A stretch of 5,623 bases of DNA, from positions 1 through 5,623 of the forward strand of contig CACWYF010000095.1 in the NCBI GenBank assembly GCA_902765035.1, written 5' to 3'. Made by a program: the position numbers and the translations under genes. Numbering within the stretch: the first letter of the stretch is position 1; every line of letters starts with the position of its first letter. The notes under the pieces are model-generated. The model was given only the letters and a program-made list of their open reading frames with translations. It did no database searches and had not been told where the DNA came from. Of this stretch, positions 4,358 to 5,623 are shown piece by piece. Source of the DNA: an uncultured Eubacteriales bacterium. GTDB taxonomy: Bacteria; Bacillota; Clostridia; Peptostreptococcales; Anaerovoracaceae.

Positions 4358-5278
4358 TCAGTCTGCAGCAGAGAGACTGTGCCCGTCTATTCTGTCCTTC
4401 ATGACAGGCTCATAGGTTTCATCCCTGAATGTCCAAGTAAAGCCGTTTCCGTTGATCTCGCTCATGCTGGTTATGGTGATGAATGCTTTAGGATCGATAT
4501 CCAGTACGGCCCTTTTGATTTTGTTCAGATACCGGTTGCTGGCCGCACAGTATATAACATACTTGTCCTCGCGCATATATCCGCCTTTTGCCTTGAGGAG
4601 CGTAGTTCCCATATCGATACTCAGCAGTTTCTCGTTGACCTCTTTGAGATGATCCGTCCATATCATCAGCTGGATCCCGCCCTGCTCCATCAATATCATT
4701 CTGTTCATCACCACACTGTATATGAGAGCATACAGAATACCGAGGATGATTCCGTTCGTATTCGTTACAGGGATCTGGATGAGGAAAATAAGGATGTCAA
4801 AAGCGGACATTACGGTTCCTGTCTTCAGGCTGAACTTACGGTTGAGAATGATCGCAGGAATGTCTATGCCGCCCGTCGATCCTCCGATCCTTATTACCAG
4901 TCCGAGTCCCACACCATCGAGCACTCCGGCGCATATCGCTGCAAGAAGCGGATCATCGACTAGATGCTGAAGGACCTCTATATGCTGAAAAACGCCAAGG
5001 AAAAAAGGATATGCGAAGGTACCGATCGCAGTCGAAGCTGCGAACTTCTTTCCGAGAATAACTGCTCCTAGCAGGAAGAAAGCAATGTTTATTACAGCAA
5101 CAGACACAGCTACACTGATGCCCATGCTCTCTTTCAGCATTCTTCCTATACCGCTGACTCCGCTTACTACCATGTTGTACGGAAGCGCAAAGCATGCCAT
5201 CGAGAATGCACAGATAGCATTGCCTATGATCATCTGAACAAGTTCAAATATTGCTTTTCTCGTTACTTTAAGTTTCAT
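4358..5278 (-). CDS. YitT-family membrane protein with DUF2179 domain (paralogue B)
   Basis: A 306-residue membrane protein with the same plan as paralogue A: helices at about 10-34, 55-76, 80-98, 110-130, 155-170 and 177-194, and a DUF2179 domain at about 219-282. Key blocks: ALPYNMVVSGVSGIGRM (31-47), GGSTGGIDI (132-140), VMNRMILMEQGGIQLMIW (190-207), TLLKAKGGYMREDKYVIYC (226-244) and IDPKAFITITSMSEINGNGF (261-280). Its biochemical function is not established. I counted about 192 identities in 275 aligned positions with A, highest from residue 110 on and lowest in helices 1-3 and the tail. The start is the ATG at 5276-5278 with AGAGGAA before it; the frame stays open upstream to an ATG at 5434, but that would translate the tRNA gene and a hydrophobic, unrelated stretch and has no ribosome binding site. 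The gene follows the tRNA-Val gene. Confidence 0.93.
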   Translation of the reverse strand: MKLKVTRKAIFELVQMIIGNAICAFSMACFALPYNMVVSGVSGIGRMLKESMGISVAVSVAVINIAFFLLGAVILGKKFAASTAIGTFAYPFFLGVFQHIEVLQHLVDDPLLAAICAGVLDGVGLGLVIRIGGSTGGIDIPAIILNRKFSLKTGTVMSAFDILIFLIQIPVTNTNGIILGILYALIYSVVMNRMILMEQGGIQLMIWTDHLKEVNEKLLSIDMGTTLLKAKGGYMREDKYVIYCAASNRYLNKIKRAVLDIDPKAFITITSMSEINGNGFTWTFRDETYEPVMKDRIDGHSLSAAD

Positions 5279-5282
5279 AGAT

Positions 5283-5289
5283 TCCTCTC
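5283..5289 (-). promoter_or_regulatory. Ribosome binding site of YitT paralogue B
   Basis: The minus strand reads AGAGAGGAATCTATG. AGAGGAA lies 4 nt before the ATG at 5278 and supports this start over upstream in-frame ATGs. Confidence 0.65.
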
Positions 5290-5310
5290 TGTGAAAATAC
5301 TGATCATTAA

Positions 5311-5324
5311 GGACATCACTGTCC
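5311..5324 (-). repeat. Small GNRA-loop hairpin in the YitT B leader
   Basis: The minus strand gives GGACA, the tetraloop GTGA, then TGTCC: a 5-bp stem closed by a GNRA loop. Directly after it comes CTTAATGATCAGTATTT, which resembles CTTAAATCAGTATTT that follows the terminator-like hairpin in front of YitT A. Confidence 0.4.
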
Positions 5325-5329
5325 GGGAT

Positions 5330-5358
5330 ATACATAAAAAAACGCATAAGCGCAAAGA
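5330..5358 (-). promoter_or_regulatory. Weak candidate promoter for YitT B
   Basis: TTGCGC and TATATC on the minus strand are separated by exactly 17 nt (positions about 5353-5348 and 5330-5325 before the start). Each box is a modest match and the spacer contains a run of seven T, so this may instead be a tail of the tRNA terminator. Confidence 0.25.
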
Positions 5359-5361
5359 ATA

Positions 5362-5385
5362 AGAGGAGCCAGTTATGACTCCTCT
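5362..5385 (-). terminator. Probable terminator of the tRNA-Val gene
   Basis: AGAGGAG (minus 5385-5379) and CTCCTCT (5368-5362) form a perfect 7-bp stem with a 10-nt loop, starting 4 nt after the CCA end of the tRNA. On the minus strand it is followed by TATTCTTT, a moderately U-rich tail, and a little further by seven consecutive T (5342-5336). Confidence 0.65.
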
Positions 5386-5389
5386 GTCC

Positions 5390-5465
5390 TGGTGGCCTAT
5401 ATTGGACTTGAACCAATGACCTACAGGTTGTCACCCTGTCGCTCTCCCAACTGAGCTAATAGACC
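5390..5465 (-). tRNA. tRNA-Val (anticodon GAC)
   Basis: A full 76-nt cloverleaf with CCA encoded. Acceptor stem GGTCTAT / ATAGGCC (one U-G pair at 3-70), T8 A9, D stem GCTC/GAGC with loop AGTTGGGA (G18 G19 present), anticodon stem ACAGG/CCTGT with loop GTGACAA, variable loop AGGTC, T stem ATTGG/CCAAT with loop TTCAAGT, discriminator A73, then CCA. With U33 placed, the anticodon is GAC, reading GUC and GUU valine codons; A73 agrees with valine and argues against Asp (GTC). Base 32 is G, where a pyrimidine is usual. A strong promoter lies just upstream and a hairpin just downstream, so it appears to be a single-gene transcript. Confidence 0.93.
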
Positions 5466-5477
5466 GCTACAACCGAG

Positions 5478-5506
5478 ATTGTAACATATCACGGTTGCGA
5501 GTTCAA
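5478..5506 (-). promoter_or_regulatory. Promoter of the tRNA-Val gene
   Basis: On the minus strand TTGAAC (-35, 5506-5501) and TACAAT (-10, 5483-5478) are separated by exactly 17 nt, and TG one base before the -10 box gives an extended -10. Transcription should start near 5471, about 6 nt before the mature tRNA end. This is the best vegetative promoter in the window. Confidence 0.75.
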
Positions 5507-5525
5507 CACCCAAGTTATACGTGGA

Positions 5526-5623
5526 TCAGATGCCAAGAGCCTCCTTGGCCAGCTTATCTGCCTTCTCGTTATACTTATTTCCGGCGTGCGCCGTCACCTT
5601 CACAAAGGTGATCTTCATTACGG
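5526..5623 (-). CDS. rnhA: Ribonuclease HI, C-terminal fragment
   Basis: Only the last 31 residues and the TGA stop (5526-5528) lie in the window. The reading is VMKITFVKVTAHAGNKYNEK followed by ADKLAKEALGI. The pattern V-K-x-x-A-H-x-G-x-x-x-N-E-x-A-D is the end of the RNase H fold: the histidine and the aspartate ten residues later match the catalytic H124 and D134 of E. coli RNase HI. The enzyme cuts the RNA strand of RNA-DNA hybrids, for example in R-loops and primers. The rest of the active site, and whether an N-terminal RNA/hybrid-binding (viroplasmin-like) domain is present, cannot be seen. No terminator is obvious between this gene and the tRNA promoter 20 bp downstream. Confidence 0.9.
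   Translation of the reverse strand, partial: VMKITFVKVTAHAGNKYNEKADKLAKEALGI

Noticed and set aside
5279..5434. N-terminal extension of YitT B up to an ATG at 5434
   Set aside because: It would translate through the tRNA-Val gene and its terminator, lacks a ribosome binding site and has no counterpart in paralogue A.

Overview
The window looks like chromosomal housekeeping DNA from a Gram-positive anaerobe of the class Clostridia, most likely a Lachnospiraceae-type bacterium. This is inferred from protein style (a clostridial YcxB-like protein, YitT/DUF2179 proteins, a flavodoxin_4-type protein), strong AGGAG-type ribosome binding sites, AT-rich intergenic DNA between genes of moderate G+C, and a tRNA gene that encodes its own CCA end. 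Every gene I can support is on the minus strand, so transcription runs from high to low coordinates. I see no mobile element, CRISPR array, phage gene or integration site.

In transcription order: (1) the last 31 residues of ribonuclease HI (5526-5623); (2) a tRNA-Val(GAC) gene (5390-5465) with a well-formed promoter just upstream and a hairpin just downstream; (3) YitT-family membrane protein B (4358-5278); (4) a 263-bp non-coding leader (4095-4357) holding a nearly perfect 30-bp dyad, a second hairpin and a terminator-like hairpin close to the next start codon; (5) YitT-family protein A (3162-4094), a tandem paralogue of B at about 70% identity by hand count; (6) a 227-bp AT-rich spacer (2935-3161); (7) a YcxB-like membrane protein with a TTG start (2404-2934); (8) a POT/PTR-family peptide transporter of the MFS (940-2325), followed by a hairpin; (9) a small flavodoxin-like protein (344-805); (10) the first 94 residues of a three-domain-type Xaa-Pro aminopeptidase (1-283), which runs off the window.

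The peptide transporter and the X-Pro aminopeptidase both fit peptide uptake and breakdown, but separate genes and a probable terminator and promoter lie between them, so a shared operon is not shown. Flavodoxin and aminopeptidase are 60 bp apart with no convincing terminator and may be co-transcribed. The two YitT paralogues probably arose by local duplication, since even about 35 bp in front of their start codons is recognisably related.

The most interesting non-coding signal is the leader of YitT A. Its terminator-like stem pairs fully only as minus-strand RNA, and an upstream segment can pair with the 5' arm of that stem, as in an attenuator or riboswitch. I could not match it to a riboswitch class I know. 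The most interesting protein signal is that the peptide transporter lacks the first glutamate of the ExxER proton-coupling motif.
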